A stretch of DNA of 64,000 bases from Mesorhizobium erdmanii USDA 3471 (lineage in GTDB: Bacteria; Pseudomonadota; Alphaproteobacteria; Rhizobiales; Rhizobiaceae), in NCBI RefSeq assembly GCF_000472705.1, contig NZ_AXAE01000014.1, positions 62,001 through 126,000 of the forward strand, read 5' to 3'. Every line of letters starts with the position of its first letter. The first letter of the stretch is position 1. Shown piece after piece: positions 27,521-36,448 of the stretch. The notes beneath the pieces are model-generated. The model made no database searches, was not told the DNA's origin, and saw only the letters and a list, made by a program, of their open reading frames with translations. A program made the translations under genes and the position numbers.

Positions 27521-28435
27521 ATGGCTGAAACGCGCACCGAAGCGCTTCACAGGAATGCCGAGGGGCTGGATATCCAGGCTCCGGAAGCCATCCTTGTTTC
27601 GCTGGCCGATGCGCAGATCGAAGCCGCGAAAGCCGTCCGCAATGCCATTCCCGCCATCGCCAAGGCAGCCGAGATCATCGCCGGCCGGTTGAACAGCGGC
27701 GGCAAGCTTGCCTATGCCGCGGCCGGCAGTTCCGGCCTGATGGCGCTGGCCGACGCTCTGGAACTGCCCGGCACCTTCGGCATTCGGCGCGATCGCATCG
27801 CCATTCTGATCGCGGGCGGCGACGACGCCTTCAGGACACTGGCCGGCGGCCCCGAGGATGATACCGAGGAAGCTGCGGCCGCCGTCGCCAATGCCGGCAT
27901 CGGCAAGGGCGACTGCCTGATCGCCCTTTCCGCCAGCGGCACGACGCCCTATGCGGTACGCGCCATCGAGGACGCCGGTCGCCGGGGTGCCGCCACCATC
28001 GGCATCGCCAATAACAGGGACTCGGCCCTGCTGCGCCGGGCGCAAACCGCCATCCTGCTCGAAACGCCGCCGGAAGTGATCGCCGGCTCGACGCGCATGG
28101 GCGCTGGCACCGCCCAGAAGATCGCGCTCAACATGCTGTCGACCTTGACCGCCGTCCATCTTGGCCATGTCCATGACGGCTACATGGTCAACCTCATGGC
28201 CGACAACATCAAGCTGCGTGACCGTGCAGCGCGCATCGTCGCCGCCATCAGCGGGCGGGGCAAGGACGAAGCCGCCGGCCTGCTCGAAAAGAGCGGCGGA
28301 GCGGTCAAGACCGCCATTTTGCTCGCCGCCGGCGCCGACAGCGCCGATGCCGCGGAGAAACTGCTGGAAGGGACAGGCCAGAAGCTGCGGCCGGCCCTTT
28401 CTGCGATCGAGGGGAACAAGGGCTCTAAAGCCTAG
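27521..28435 (+). CDS. murQ: N-acetylmuramic acid 6-phosphate etherase
   Basis: This 304-residue SIS-domain enzyme cleaves the lactyl ether of MurNAc-6-phosphate to GlcNAc-6-phosphate and D-lactate, joining murein recycling to the nag pathway. Family motifs are ALHRNAEGLD, AAGSSGLMALADA, IALSASGTTPYA and GSTRMGAGTAQKIALNML. The ATG at 27521 is 7 nt after GGAGG; the longer open frame would run across the operators and is rejected. It opens the rightward operon with a sugar ABC transporter 47 bp downstream. Its product feeds NagA, encoded on the divergent operon. Confidence 0.93.
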   Translation: MAETRTEALHRNAEGLDIQAPEAILVSLADAQIEAAKAVRNAIPAIAKAAEIIAGRLNSGGKLAYAAAGSSGLMALADALELPGTFGIRRDRIAILIAGGDDAFRTLAGGPEDDTEEAAAAVANAGIGKGDCLIALSASGTTPYAVRAIEDAGRRGAATIGIANNRDSALLRRAQTAILLETPPEVIAGSTRMGAGTAQKIALNMLSTLTAVHLGHVHDGYMVNLMADNIKLRDRAARIVAAISGRGKDEAAGLLEKSGGAVKTAILLAAGADSADAAEKLLEGTGQKLRPALSAIEGNKGSKA

Positions 28436-28482
28436 GTTCTCATCAAAACCGAACCTGAAAAAGGTCAACAGGGAGACTGAGC

Positions 28483-29742
28483 ATGACAACGAAACTACTG
28501 ACGGCACTGCTTCTGGGTACCAGCATTCTCGGCTCGGCCGGGTTGGCTCACGCCGAGGACGTAACGCTCAATATCGAAAGCTGGCGCGGCGACGACCTGT
28601 CCATCTGGAAGGACAAGCTGATTCCGGCCTTCGAGGCCAAGAACCCCGGCATCAAGGTGGTGTTCGCGCCATCGGCGCCGACCGAATATGACGCTGCACT
28701 CGGCGCCAAGCTCGCCGCCGGCTCGGCGGGCGACCTGATTACCTGCCGCCCGTTCGACAAGTCGCTCGAACTGTTCAAGAAGGGCAACCTCGCCGACCTC
28801 TCGGCACTGCCGGGCATGGAGAACTTCTCGCCGGTGGCCAAGTCCGCCTGGCAGACCGACGACGGCAAGGCGAGCTTCTGCGTGCCGATGGCGTCCGTCA
28901 TCCACGGCTTCATCTACAACAAGGACGCCTTCGACAAGCTCAGCATCAAGGTGCCGACGACCCGTGACGAGTTCTTCGCGGCGCTCGACAAGATCAAGGC
29001 CGACGGCACCTACATCCCGATGGCGATGGGCACCAAGGACCTCTGGGAAGCCGCGACCATGGGCTACCAGAACATCGGCCCCAACTACTGGAAGGGCGAG
29101 GACGGCCGCGCGGCGCTGATCAAGGGCGAGCAGAAGCTGACCGACAAGGACTGGGTCGCGCCTTATGAGGAACTGGCCAAGTGGAAGCCGTATCTCGGCG
29201 ACGGCTTCGAAGCCCAGACCTATCCCGACAGCCAGAACCTGTTCACGCTCGGCCGCGCCGCCATCTACCCGGCCGGCTCATGGGAAATCGGCCTGTTCAA
29301 CACCCAGGCCCAGTTCAAGATGGGCGCCTTCCCGCCGCCGGTCGAGAAGGCCGGCGACACCTGCTACATCTCCGACCATACCGATATCGGCATGGGCCTG
29401 AATGCCGCCTCCAAGCATGCGGATGCGGCCAAGACCTTCCTGTCCTGGGTGGCCTCGCCGGATTTCGCCACCATCTACGCCAACGCGCTGCCGGGCTTCT
29501 TCAGCCTGAACTCCGCGCCGGTGAAGATGGCAGACCCTCTGGCGCAGGAATTCGTCTCCTGGCGCGGCAAGTGCAAGTCGACGATCCGCTCGACCTACCA
29601 GATCCTGTCGCGCGGCACGCCGAACCTCGAAAACGAGACCTGGGTTGAATCGGCCAACGTCATCAACGGCACCGACACCCCCGAAGCTGCCGCCAAGAAG
29701 CTGCAGACCGGCCTCGACAGCTGGTATAAGCCGGCGAAGTAA
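28483..29742 (+). CDS. ABC sugar transporter, periplasmic substrate-binding protein
   Basis: This 419-residue family 1 extracellular solute-binding protein has a clear signal peptide (MTTKLLTALLLGTSILGSAG...HAED). Typical features include AFEAKNPGIKVVF, AGSAGDLITCRPFDKS and IYPAGSWEIGLF. It binds a sugar in the periplasm and delivers it to the two permeases downstream. The ribosome site AGGGAG is 8 nt before the ATG. Placement directly after murQ suggests an amino sugar such as GlcNAc, a chitooligosaccharide or a muropeptide sugar; the exact ligand is not readable from sequence. Confidence 0.9.
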   Translation: MTTKLLTALLLGTSILGSAGLAHAEDVTLNIESWRGDDLSIWKDKLIPAFEAKNPGIKVVFAPSAPTEYDAALGAKLAAGSAGDLITCRPFDKSLELFKKGNLADLSALPGMENFSPVAKSAWQTDDGKASFCVPMASVIHGFIYNKDAFDKLSIKVPTTRDEFFAALDKIKADGTYIPMAMGTKDLWEAATMGYQNIGPNYWKGEDGRAALIKGEQKLTDKDWVAPYEELAKWKPYLGDGFEAQTYPDSQNLFTLGRAAIYPAGSWEIGLFNTQAQFKMGAFPPPVEKAGDTCYISDHTDIGMGLNAASKHADAAKTFLSWVASPDFATIYANALPGFFSLNSAPVKMADPLAQEFVSWRGKCKSTIRSTYQILSRGTPNLENETWVESANVINGTDTPEAAAKKLQTGLDSWYKPAK

Positions 29743-29755
29743 GAGCTCAGGCAAC

Positions 29756-29787
29756 GGAGCCGGCTGGGCGCATGCCCGGCCGGTTCC
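29756..29787 (+). promoter_or_regulatory. GC-rich stem-loop after substrate-binding protein gene
   Basis: A 14-bp stem (GGAGCCGGCTGGGC with GCCCGGCCGGTTCC, one G-T pair and one mismatch-free core) encloses GCAT. It has no T run. Such hairpins between binding-protein and permease genes often stabilise the upstream mRNA and lower permease expression; that role is inferred. Confidence 0.65.
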
Positions 29788-29996
29788 GGATACTCCGGGC
29801 TTCAGACGTGCATCCGTTCAGATAGCGATTGTCGGCACCGCCTCGCGGCCTTACCCTCGGATTACTGGGGAAAGGCTAGCTGACTTGTCGCAGGCCTTCA
29901 TTCTTGCCGAACCGGGCAAGGATGTCTGAGCCGTGCATCGAGGCATCATCTAGCATCACGATCAGTTGGAACCGAGAGACGGCGGGGACCGAACTC

Positions 29997-30926
29997 ATGG
30001 CCGCAGATAGCAGACCGAAAAGACCGTTCCGCTGGCATATCGGTGTCTTCCTGGCGCCGGCGGTGCTCGTCTACACGGCGATCATGATCCTGCCGTTGGC
30101 CGGCACTTTGCAGCTGTCGATGTTCCGCAATATCGAGCAGTCCCAGGTCTTCGTCGGGCTGGCGAACTTCCGCACCTTGTTCGGCGATCCCAACTGGTCG
30201 GTGGGTTTCTGGAATGCGTTGAGGAACAACACCTGGTTCTTCATCATTCACATGCTGGTGCAGAACCCGATCGGCGTCATGCTGGCGGCATTGCTGTCCA
30301 GCCCGAGGTTGAGATTCGCCGCCTTCTACCGCACGGCGATCTTCGTGCCGACCATCCTGTCCTTCGTCATCGTCGGCTTCGCCTGGAAGCTGATCCTGTC
30401 GCCTCTATGGGGGGTGGCGCCGCATCTCATGGATTTCGTCGGCCTGAAAAGCTTGTTCACGCCTTGGCTAGGCAAGGAGCAATATGCACTGACCGCGCTC
30501 AGCCTGATCTCGGTCTGGCAGTTCGTCGGCATCCCGATGATGCTGATCTACGCCGCCCTGCTGTCGATCCCCGAAGAGGTGATCGAGGCCGCCGAGTGCG
30601 ATGGCATCACCGGCCTGTCGCAGTTCTGGAAGATCAAGCTGCCGCTGATCCTGCCGTCGATCGGCATCATCTCGATCCTGACCTTCGTCGGCAATTTCAA
30701 CGCCTTCGACCTGATCTACACCGCGCAAGGCGCGCTCGCCGGGCCGAACTATTCGACCGATATTCTGGGCACTTTCCTCTACCGCGCCTTCTTCGGCTTT
30801 CAGTTGCAGGTCGGCGATCCCAACATGGGCGCGGCGATCGCCACGATGATGTTCCTGATCATCCTCGGCGGCGTCTGCGTCTACCTCTTCCTCGTCCAGA
30901 CGCGCCTGCGTCGGTATCAGTTCTGA
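29997..30926 (+). CDS. ABC sugar transporter, permease (MalF-type)
   Basis: This 309-residue inner-membrane permease is of the CUT1 family, with about six membrane segments; the first is VFLAPAVLVYTAIMILPLAG. The coupling-helix EAA loop reads IPEEVIEAAECDGITGLSQFWKIKLP. ATG 29997 (MAADSRPKRPFRW) is behind GGGG; an upstream in-frame ATG would add an unlikely 31 residues. It follows the binding-protein gene by 254 bp, including the stem-loop, and precedes the second permease by 10 bp. Confidence 0.9.
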   Translation: MAADSRPKRPFRWHIGVFLAPAVLVYTAIMILPLAGTLQLSMFRNIEQSQVFVGLANFRTLFGDPNWSVGFWNALRNNTWFFIIHMLVQNPIGVMLAALLSSPRLRFAAFYRTAIFVPTILSFVIVGFAWKLILSPLWGVAPHLMDFVGLKSLFTPWLGKEQYALTALSLISVWQFVGIPMMLIYAALLSIPEEVIEAAECDGITGLSQFWKIKLPLILPSIGIISILTFVGNFNAFDLIYTAQGALAGPNYSTDILGTFLYRAFFGFQLQVGDPNMGAAIATMMFLIILGGVCVYLFLVQTRLRRYQF

Positions 30927-30936
30927 GGAGCGAGAG

Positions 30937-31776
30937 ATGAGCACCGCCACCCGTTCGCTGCCCCGCACCATCGGCGCCCACGCGATCCTTTTGACCTACA
31001 CGGCGATCGCGCTGTTTCCGGTGATCCTGGTGATCATGAATTCGTTCAAGTCGCGTGCCGGCATCTTCGGCGCGCCACTGACGCCGCCGACGCCGAAAAC
31101 CTTCGATCTGATCGGCTACACCACCGTCATCGGTCAGGGCGACTTCATCCACTATTTCCAGAACAGTCTCGTCGTCACCGTCGCCTCGCTGTTCTTCGTG
31201 CTGTTGTTCGGCGCCATGGCCGCCTTTGCCCTGTCGGAATACCGCTTCCGCGGCAACACGATGATGGGGCTGTATCTGGCGCTCGGCATCATGATCCCGA
31301 TCCGGCTCGGCACCGTCGCCATCCTGCAACTGATGGTGGCGAGCGGGCTGGTCAACACGCTGACGGCGCTGATCCTGGTCTACACCGCGCAAGGCCTGCC
31401 GCTCGCCGTCTTCATCCTGTCGGAATTCATGAAGCAGGTTTCCGACGACCTGAAGAATGCCGGCCGCATCGACGGCCTGTCGGAATACACCATCTTCTTC
31501 CGCCTGGTGCTGCCGCTGGTCAGGCCGTCCATGGCGACGGTCGCCGTCTTCACCATGATCCCGATCTGGAACGATCTGTGGTTCCCGCTGATCCTGGCGC
31601 CGTCGGAAGAGACCAAGACGGTGACGCTTGGCGCGCAATTGTTCCTCGGCCAGTTCGTCACCAACTGGAACGCCATCCTGGCCGCGCTCTCGCTGGCGAT
31701 CATGCCGGTCCTGATCCTCTACGTCATCTTCTCGCGGCAGTTGATCCGCGGCATCACCTCCGGAGCCGTCAAGTGA
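30937..31776 (+). CDS. ABC sugar transporter, permease (MalG-type)
   Basis: This is a 279-residue CUT1 permease with six predicted membrane segments (e.g. AILLTYTAIALFPVILVIM; LFFVLLFGAMAAFALSEY). Its EAA loop is DDLKNAGRIDGLSEYTIFFRLVLPL. It forms the transmembrane heterodimer with the preceding permease. It starts after GAGGAGCGAGAG and overlaps the dehydrogenase gene by 4 bp (GTGA). Confidence 0.9.
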   Translation: MSTATRSLPRTIGAHAILLTYTAIALFPVILVIMNSFKSRAGIFGAPLTPPTPKTFDLIGYTTVIGQGDFIHYFQNSLVVTVASLFFVLLFGAMAAFALSEYRFRGNTMMGLYLALGIMIPIRLGTVAILQLMVASGLVNTLTALILVYTAQGLPLAVFILSEFMKQVSDDLKNAGRIDGLSEYTIFFRLVLPLVRPSMATVAVFTMIPIWNDLWFPLILAPSEETKTVTLGAQLFLGQFVTNWNAILAALSLAIMPVLILYVIFSRQLIRGITSGAVK

Positions 31777-32834
31777 GTTCGCAAAATCCCCTTCGCGTTG
31801 TCGTCGCTGGCCTCGGCAATATGGGCCGCAGCCATGCGCTCGCCTATCACACCAATCCGGGTTTTCAGATCGCCGCGCTGATCAACCGCTCCGACGTGCC
31901 GCTGCCGGACGGGCTTTCCGGCTACGGCATCAGGCGCTCCTTCGACGAGGTGCTGCGTGACGAAAAGCCCGACGTCGCCTGCATCGCCACTTATTCCGAC
32001 AGCCATGCCGACTATGCGGTCAGGGCGTTGGAGGCCGGCTGCCATGTCTTCGTCGAGAAGCCGCTGGCAACGACGGTGGCGGATGCAAAACGCGTCGTCG
32101 CAGCCGCCAAGGCCAACGGCAAGAAGCTGGTGATCGGCTACATCCTGCGCCACCATCCGTCCTGGATCCGGCTGATCGCCGAGGCGCGCAAGCTCGGCGG
32201 CCCTTATGTCTTCCGCATGAACCTCAACCAGCAATCGTCAGGCCCGACCTGGGAGACGCACAAGCAGCTGATGCAGACGACCTCGCCGATCGTCGACTGC
32301 GGCGTGCACTATCTCGACGTCATGCTGCAGATCACCGACGCTAGGCCGGTCGAGGTGCGCGGCATGGGCGTGCGGCTGACCGAAGAGGTGGCGCCGTCGA
32401 TGTACAATTACGGCCATCTACAGGTGCTGTTCGATGATGGCTCGGTCGGTTGGTACGAAGCCGGCTGGGGGCCGATGATTTCGGAAACCGCCTTCTTCGT
32501 GAAGGACGTCATCTCGCCCAAGGGCTGCGTGTCGATCGTCATGAAGGAAGGTGTGAAGTCGGACGACATCGATACCCACACCAAGACCTCGACCATCCGC
32601 CTGCACAGCGCCGCGACCGGCGCCGACGGCAAATTCGTCAAGCAAGACGAGATGCTGTCGATGGCAGGCGAACCCGGCCACCAGGACCTCTGCGATCTTG
32701 AACAGGCCTTTGTCCTCAAGGCGATCCGTGAGGATCTGGATCTCACCAAACACATGGACGACGCGGTGAAGTCGCTCGCCGTCTGCCTCGCCGCCGACGA
32801 GAGCGTGCGCAGCGGCAATGCCGTGAAACTCTAA
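31773..32834 (+). CDS. Gfo/Idh/MocA family oxidoreductase
   Basis: This 353-residue NAD(P)-dependent dehydrogenase has an N-terminal Rossmann domain ([16 protein letters not shown]) and the family catalytic lysine motif VEKPLATT at about residue 96. The C-terminal alpha/beta domain includes [14 protein letters not shown]. It starts at GTG overlapping the permease stop by 4 bp. Lying between the permease and ATPase genes, it probably oxidises or epimerises the imported sugar, for example to a 3-keto sugar. The exact substrate is unknown. Confidence 0.87.
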   Translation: MSSQNPLRVVVAGLGNMGRSHALAYHTNPGFQIAALINRSDVPLPDGLSGYGIRRSFDEVLRDEKPDVACIATYSDSHADYAVRALEAGCHVFVEKPLATTVADAKRVVAAAKANGKKLVIGYILRHHPSWIRLIAEARKLGGPYVFRMNLNQQSSGPTWETHKQLMQTTSPIVDCGVHYLDVMLQITDARPVEVRGMGVRLTEEVAPSMYNYGHLQVLFDDGSVGWYEAGWGPMISETAFFVKDVISPKGCVSIVMKEGVKSDDIDTHTKTSTIRLHSAATGADGKFVKQDEMLSMAGEPGHQDLCDLEQAFVLKAIREDLDLTKHMDDAVKSLAVCLAADESVRSGNAVKL

Positions 32835-32850
32835 CGACAGGAACGAAGCC

Positions 32851-33849
32851 GTGGGCTCGCTGAAGATCGAGAATGTGAAGAAGGCCTTCGGGCCGGTCGA
32901 GGTGCTGAAAGGCATCAACCTCGAAGTGACGGATGGCGAATTCGTCGTCTTCGTCGGCCCGTCGGGCTGCGGCAAGTCGACCTTGCTCAGGGTCATCGCC
33001 GGACTGGAGGATTCGACCTCGGGCCGCGTGCTCATCGACGGCGAGGACGTTTCGGTCACACCGCCGGCAAAACGCGGCATCGCCATGGTGTTCCAGACCT
33101 ATGCGCTGTACCCGCATCTGACGGTGAAGAACAATATGGGCCTAGGCCTGAAACAGGCCGGCACGCCTGCCCCGGAGATCGATCGCCGCATCGGCATCGC
33201 CTCCTCGATGCTGTCGCTGGAACCTTATCTCGAGCGCCGCCCGGCGGAACTCTCCGGCGGCCAGCGCCAGCGCGTCGCCATCGGCCGCGCCGTGGTGCGC
33301 GAGCCCAAGCTCTTTCTCTTCGATGAACCTCTGTCGAACCTCGATGCCGCACTGCGCGTCAATACCCGGCTTGAGATCGCGCAGTTGCACCGGCGGCTCA
33401 AGGCAACGATGATCTACGTCACCCACGATCAGGTCGAGGCGATGACGCTGGCTGACAAGATCGTCGTGCTCAACGCCGGCCGGATCGAGCAGATCGGCGG
33501 CCCGATGGAACTCTACAATGCGCCGGCAAACGAGTTCGTCGCCGGCTTCATCGGTTCGCCGAAGATGAATTTCATCGACGGCGCCCGTCTCGGCGAAACC
33601 GCCAAGACCATCGGCGTGCGGCCGGAGCATCTGACGGTCGATCCGAAGTCCGGCGCCTGGAAGGGCACGGTGGTGCATGCCGAGCATCTCGGCGCCGACA
33701 CCAACCTCTATCTCGATTGCGAGAAGGCCGGGCTGATCACGGTGCGGATTTTCGGTGTGTATGATGCCGAGCCGGGGGCAACGCTTTATGCGACACCGGA
33801 TCCGGCGAAGACCTATCGGTTCGGCGCGGACGGGAAGACGCTGAAGTAG
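32851..33849 (+). CDS. ABC sugar transporter, ATP-binding protein (UgpC/MsmK-type)
   Basis: This 332-residue CUT1 ATPase has Walker [14 protein letters not shown]-loop [11 protein letters not shown], signature [13 protein letters not shown], Walker [13 protein letters not shown] and a switch His in VTHDQ. A C-terminal TOBE-type domain follows (about 235-332). GTG is the probable start. It completes the transporter of the murQ operon and ends that operon; no clear terminator was seen before the low-GC gene on the opposite strand. Confidence 0.92.
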   Translation: MGSLKIENVKKAFGPVEVLKGINLEVTDGEFVVFVGPSGCGKSTLLRVIAGLEDSTSGRVLIDGEDVSVTPPAKRGIAMVFQTYALYPHLTVKNNMGLGLKQAGTPAPEIDRRIGIASSMLSLEPYLERRPAELSGGQRQRVAIGRAVVREPKLFLFDEPLSNLDAALRVNTRLEIAQLHRRLKATMIYVTHDQVEAMTLADKIVVLNAGRIEQIGGPMELYNAPANEFVAGFIGSPKMNFIDGARLGETAKTIGVRPEHLTVDPKSGAWKGTVVHAEHLGADTNLYLDCEKAGLITVRIFGVYDAEPGATLYATPDPAKTYRFGADGKTLK

Positions 33850-33882
33850 TCAAAATCTTAGTTGCGACGAAACTTTCGAAGT

Positions 33883-34506
33883 TCAGTCTGCTGAATTTCC
33901 GTCAACGTCATCGGTCATGTACCCGTCATCTCGCATGCCGGTATCGCCTCCGTAGTAACTACGGAGGCGTGTTGTGCGACTGCATCCAAACGCGTCAGTG
34001 TAGGTAATTTCACCCCAAACGAATACGGCGGCCGTTCCATTCGCCAGCATACTGAGATGTTGAGCGGTAAGCGCTTCCTCCCACGCGACCTCGGTCCCAA
34101 ACGCGCTGCCTGGGCCAGCTATACGGCGAGAGCTCGTCTTAAGATACTCTTGGGTGGCCTCCCTAAGTTCTTTTGCGAGAGGGTAATTGGCTACGGTAAT
34201 ACCAAGCCAAGTCACCACATTGTGTGCTGGCGTGAGCCCAGTATTCCTTATGAGTAGCTGCGCTTTTGGACGCTGGCCAACAACGACGTTTGATAGTCGT
34301 TGTTCATTGACAAAAACGTATGCTCGTAGCTGCCGCTCTGCATTTCGATCAGCACTAATCACCAATTTTCGAGTTGCTCGCCACATGAAAATCGTAGCGA
34401 ACCCCAGAACTATGGTGAAAAGTGCGATGACCAAAGTACCGAAGGCGACCCAGAACTTATCGTGCAATTCAAAGAAAGACACAAAGTCCCCGGGCCAGGT
34501 ATCCAT
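33883..34506 (-). CDS. hypothetical membrane-anchored protein, low G+C
   Basis: This 207-residue protein has one strong membrane helix near the N-terminus (FWVAFGTLVIALFTIVLGFATIFMW, about residues 18-42), a short basic stretch, then a soluble domain with NTGLTPAHNVVTWLGI suggesting a beta-rich fold. I do not recognise a characterised family. G+C by rough count is about 50 percent, well below its neighbours (about 65), which suggests acquisition from elsewhere. It starts only 4 bp after the hydrolase stop on the same strand. Confidence 0.6.
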   Translation of the reverse strand: MDTWPGDFVSFFELHDKFWVAFGTLVIALFTIVLGFATIFMWRATRKLVISADRNAERQLRAYVFVNEQRLSNVVVGQRPKAQLLIRNTGLTPAHNVVTWLGITVANYPLAKELREATQEYLKTSSRRIAGPGSAFGTEVAWEEALTAQHLSMLANGTAAVFVWGEITYTDAFGCSRTTRLRSYYGGDTGMRDDGYMTDDVDGNSAD

Positions 34507-34510
34507 TTTG

Positions 34511-35356
34511 CTACACGTCGGCCTTGAACGTCTGCTTCTGCTGGCCGAGGCCCTCGATGCCTAGCTCCACCACGTCTCCAGCCTTCAGGAACACCGGCGG
34601 CTTCATGCCGAGGCCAACGCCGGGCGGGGTGCCTGTCGAAATGATGTCGCCGGGGTGCAGCGACATGAACTGGCTGAGATAGGAAACCAGGAACGCGACG
34701 CCATAGACCATGGTCTTGGTCGAGCCGTTCTGCATGGTCTTGCCGTTGACGGTCAGCCACATCTTGAGGTTCTGCGGATCGGCCACTTCGTCCTTGGTCA
34801 CCAGCCAGGGGCCGGTCGGGCCGAACGTGTCGCAGCTCTTGCCCTTGGTCCACTGGCCCTGGCGCTCGGCCTGGAAGGCGCGCTCGGAGACGTCGTGGGC
34901 GACGGCATAGCCGGCGACGTAATCCAGCGCGTCGGCCTCGCTGACATATTTGGCCGTCTTGCCGATGACCACGGCGAGCTCGACTTCCCAGTCGGTCTTG
35001 ACCGAACCGCGCGGGATCAGCACGTCGTCGTCCGGGCCGACAATGGCCGAGCTTGCCTTCATGAAGATGATTGGCTCCGACGGCACGGTGGCGCCGGTTT
35101 CTGCGGCGTGGTCGGAATAGTTGAGGCCGATGCAGATGAACTTGCCGGTGCCGGCGACACAGGGGCCGAGGCGAGGCTTGCCGGAAACGACCGGCAGCGA
35201 CTTCGAATCGAGCTTGCCCAGCATCTCCAGCGAGGCCGGATGAAGAACCGTGCCGGCAATGTCGGCGACATGGGCGGAGAGATCGCGGATCGTTCCATCC
35301 GCATCGAGCAGCCCGGGACGTTCGCTTCCCACCTCGCCATAGCGCAGCAGTTTCAT
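34511..35356 (-). CDS. fumarylacetoacetate hydrolase family protein (2,4-diketo-3-deoxy-L-fuconate hydrolase-like)
   Basis: This 281-residue FAH-fold hydrolase starts MKLLRYGEVGSERPGLLDADG. Metal-binding and catalytic region: KFICIGLNYSDHAAE, DWEVELAVVIGK, AGYAVAHDVSERAFQ, and TGTPPGVG near the end. The N-terminal pattern is that of bacterial 2,4-diketo-3-deoxy-L-fuconate hydrolases. The adjacent SDR resembles the dehydrogenase that makes this substrate, so the pair would give pyruvate and lactate. The ATG follows AGGAG (8 nt). Acylpyruvate hydrolase or ureidoglycolate lyase activities are alternatives. Confidence 0.83.
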   Translation of the reverse strand: MKLLRYGEVGSERPGLLDADGTIRDLSAHVADIAGTVLHPASLEMLGKLDSKSLPVVSGKPRLGPCVAGTGKFICIGLNYSDHAAETGATVPSEPIIFMKASSAIVGPDDDVLIPRGSVKTDWEVELAVVIGKTAKYVSEADALDYVAGYAVAHDVSERAFQAERQGQWTKGKSCDTFGPTGPWLVTKDEVADPQNLKMWLTVNGKTMQNGSTKTMVYGVAFLVSYLSQFMSLHPGDIISTGTPPGVGLGMKPPVFLKAGDVVELGIEGLGQQKQTFKADV

Positions 35357-35534
35357 GCATCTTCTCCTGATTGCGGCCGAAGCCGTTTCCAAATTCGCTC
35401 GGCGGTCTCGATGGCCTGGTCCCTGAGACGGGCGAAACCTATCCAGTGGATGGAGGCCGGGCAAGCATGGATACCTCCTCAGGCAGCCACAAAACCACGA
35501 TTTTCAGACCCTTTGACCAGCCCCGCCCCCGAGC

Positions 35535-36266
35535 CTAGATCGACCAGCCGCCGTCGATATTATACGCCTGTCCGGACGTGTAGGTGGCGCCGGCCAGATA
35601 GACGGCAAGGTCGGCAATTTCCTCCGGCGTGCCGAGCCGTCCCATTGGCTGGCGGGCGATGAAGGCGGCGCGGGCGGCTTCGTAGTCGCCTTGCGCATGC
35701 ATGCGGTCCTGCAGCGAGGGGCTCTCGACCGTGCCCGGGCAGATAGCGTTGCAGCGTATGCCCTTGCCGACATAGTCGGCGGCGATCGCCTTGGTCAGGC
35801 CGATGACCGCTGCCTTGGTGACGCCGTAGGCGAAGCGGTTCGGCACGCCCTTTCCAGCGCCGGCGACCGACGACATGTTGATGATCGACCCGTCGCCCCG
35901 CTCCAGCATGCCCGGCAGCACCGCCCGGACGGTGCGGATCATGGCGCGCACGTTGAGATTGAAGGCGAAATCGAGATCGGCGTCCTTCATCTCCAGGATC
36001 GAGCCGGCGTGAACGAAGCCGGCGCAGTTGAATAATACGTCGACCTTGCCGATCTCGGCGAAGCCGGCATTGACGGCCTCGTCGTTGAGCACGTCCAGCT
36101 TGCGGGTCTTGATTCCCGACGTCTTGGCGAGTTCGGCCAGCAGCGTCTCGTTGATGTCGGTGGCGTGGACGGTGGCGCCTGCCTTGGCGAAAGCCAGCGC
36201 GCTCGCCTTGCCGATGCCTTGCGCCGCTGCCGTGACGACAACGATCTTGCCTGCCAGATCCGCCAT
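35535..36266 (-). CDS. SDR oxidoreductase, 2-keto-3-deoxy-L-fuconate dehydrogenase-like
   Basis: This 243-residue classical SDR has a slightly unusual cofactor loop TAAAQGIGKA (residues 12-21), then NCAGFVHAG, SSVAG with catalytic Ser, FAYGVTKAAVIG with catalytic Tyr and Lys, and CPGTVESPS. The whole pattern is close to the BDH2/DHRS6-like group, which contains bacterial 2-keto-3-deoxy-L-fuconate dehydrogenases. It lies 178 bp upstream of the FAH-family hydrolase on the same strand. Together they suggest the non-phosphorylating L-fucose route, but fucose dehydrogenase and fuconate dehydratase genes are not nearby. Confidence 0.82.
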   Translation of the reverse strand: MADLAGKIVVVTAAAQGIGKASALAFAKAGATVHATDINETLLAELAKTSGIKTRKLDVLNDEAVNAGFAEIGKVDVLFNCAGFVHAGSILEMKDADLDFAFNLNVRAMIRTVRAVLPGMLERGDGSIINMSSVAGAGKGVPNRFAYGVTKAAVIGLTKAIAADYVGKGIRCNAICPGTVESPSLQDRMHAQGDYEAARAAFIARQPMGRLGTPEEIADLAVYLAGATYTSGQAYNIDGGWSI

Positions 36267-36396
36267 TTCCTGTCCTCGCCTGCTTGGGTCAAACGCTTTT
36301 ATCGGCGGCCGGCGAAGGCGTCATGTGCCAGTCAGGCGCCATCGTGCGACCTGTGCCAGTTCACTGATAAAGATGTTTTTTCTCGTTAAAGAACAT

Positions 36397-36421
36397 GTGT
36401 CCGGGCGTCAAGCCCGAACAC
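36397..36421. terminator. GC hairpin downstream of ALDH16 gene
   Basis: GTGT-CCGGGC (36397-36406) pairs with GCCCG-AACAC (36412-36421) around a 5-nt loop, with a single internal mismatch. On the minus strand it is followed by ATGTTCTTT, a weak U-containing tail. It may end the deoC-ALDH16 transcript. Confidence 0.45.
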
Positions 36422-36448
36422 GATCATCATTGCGGCCCCCTGGAAGTG

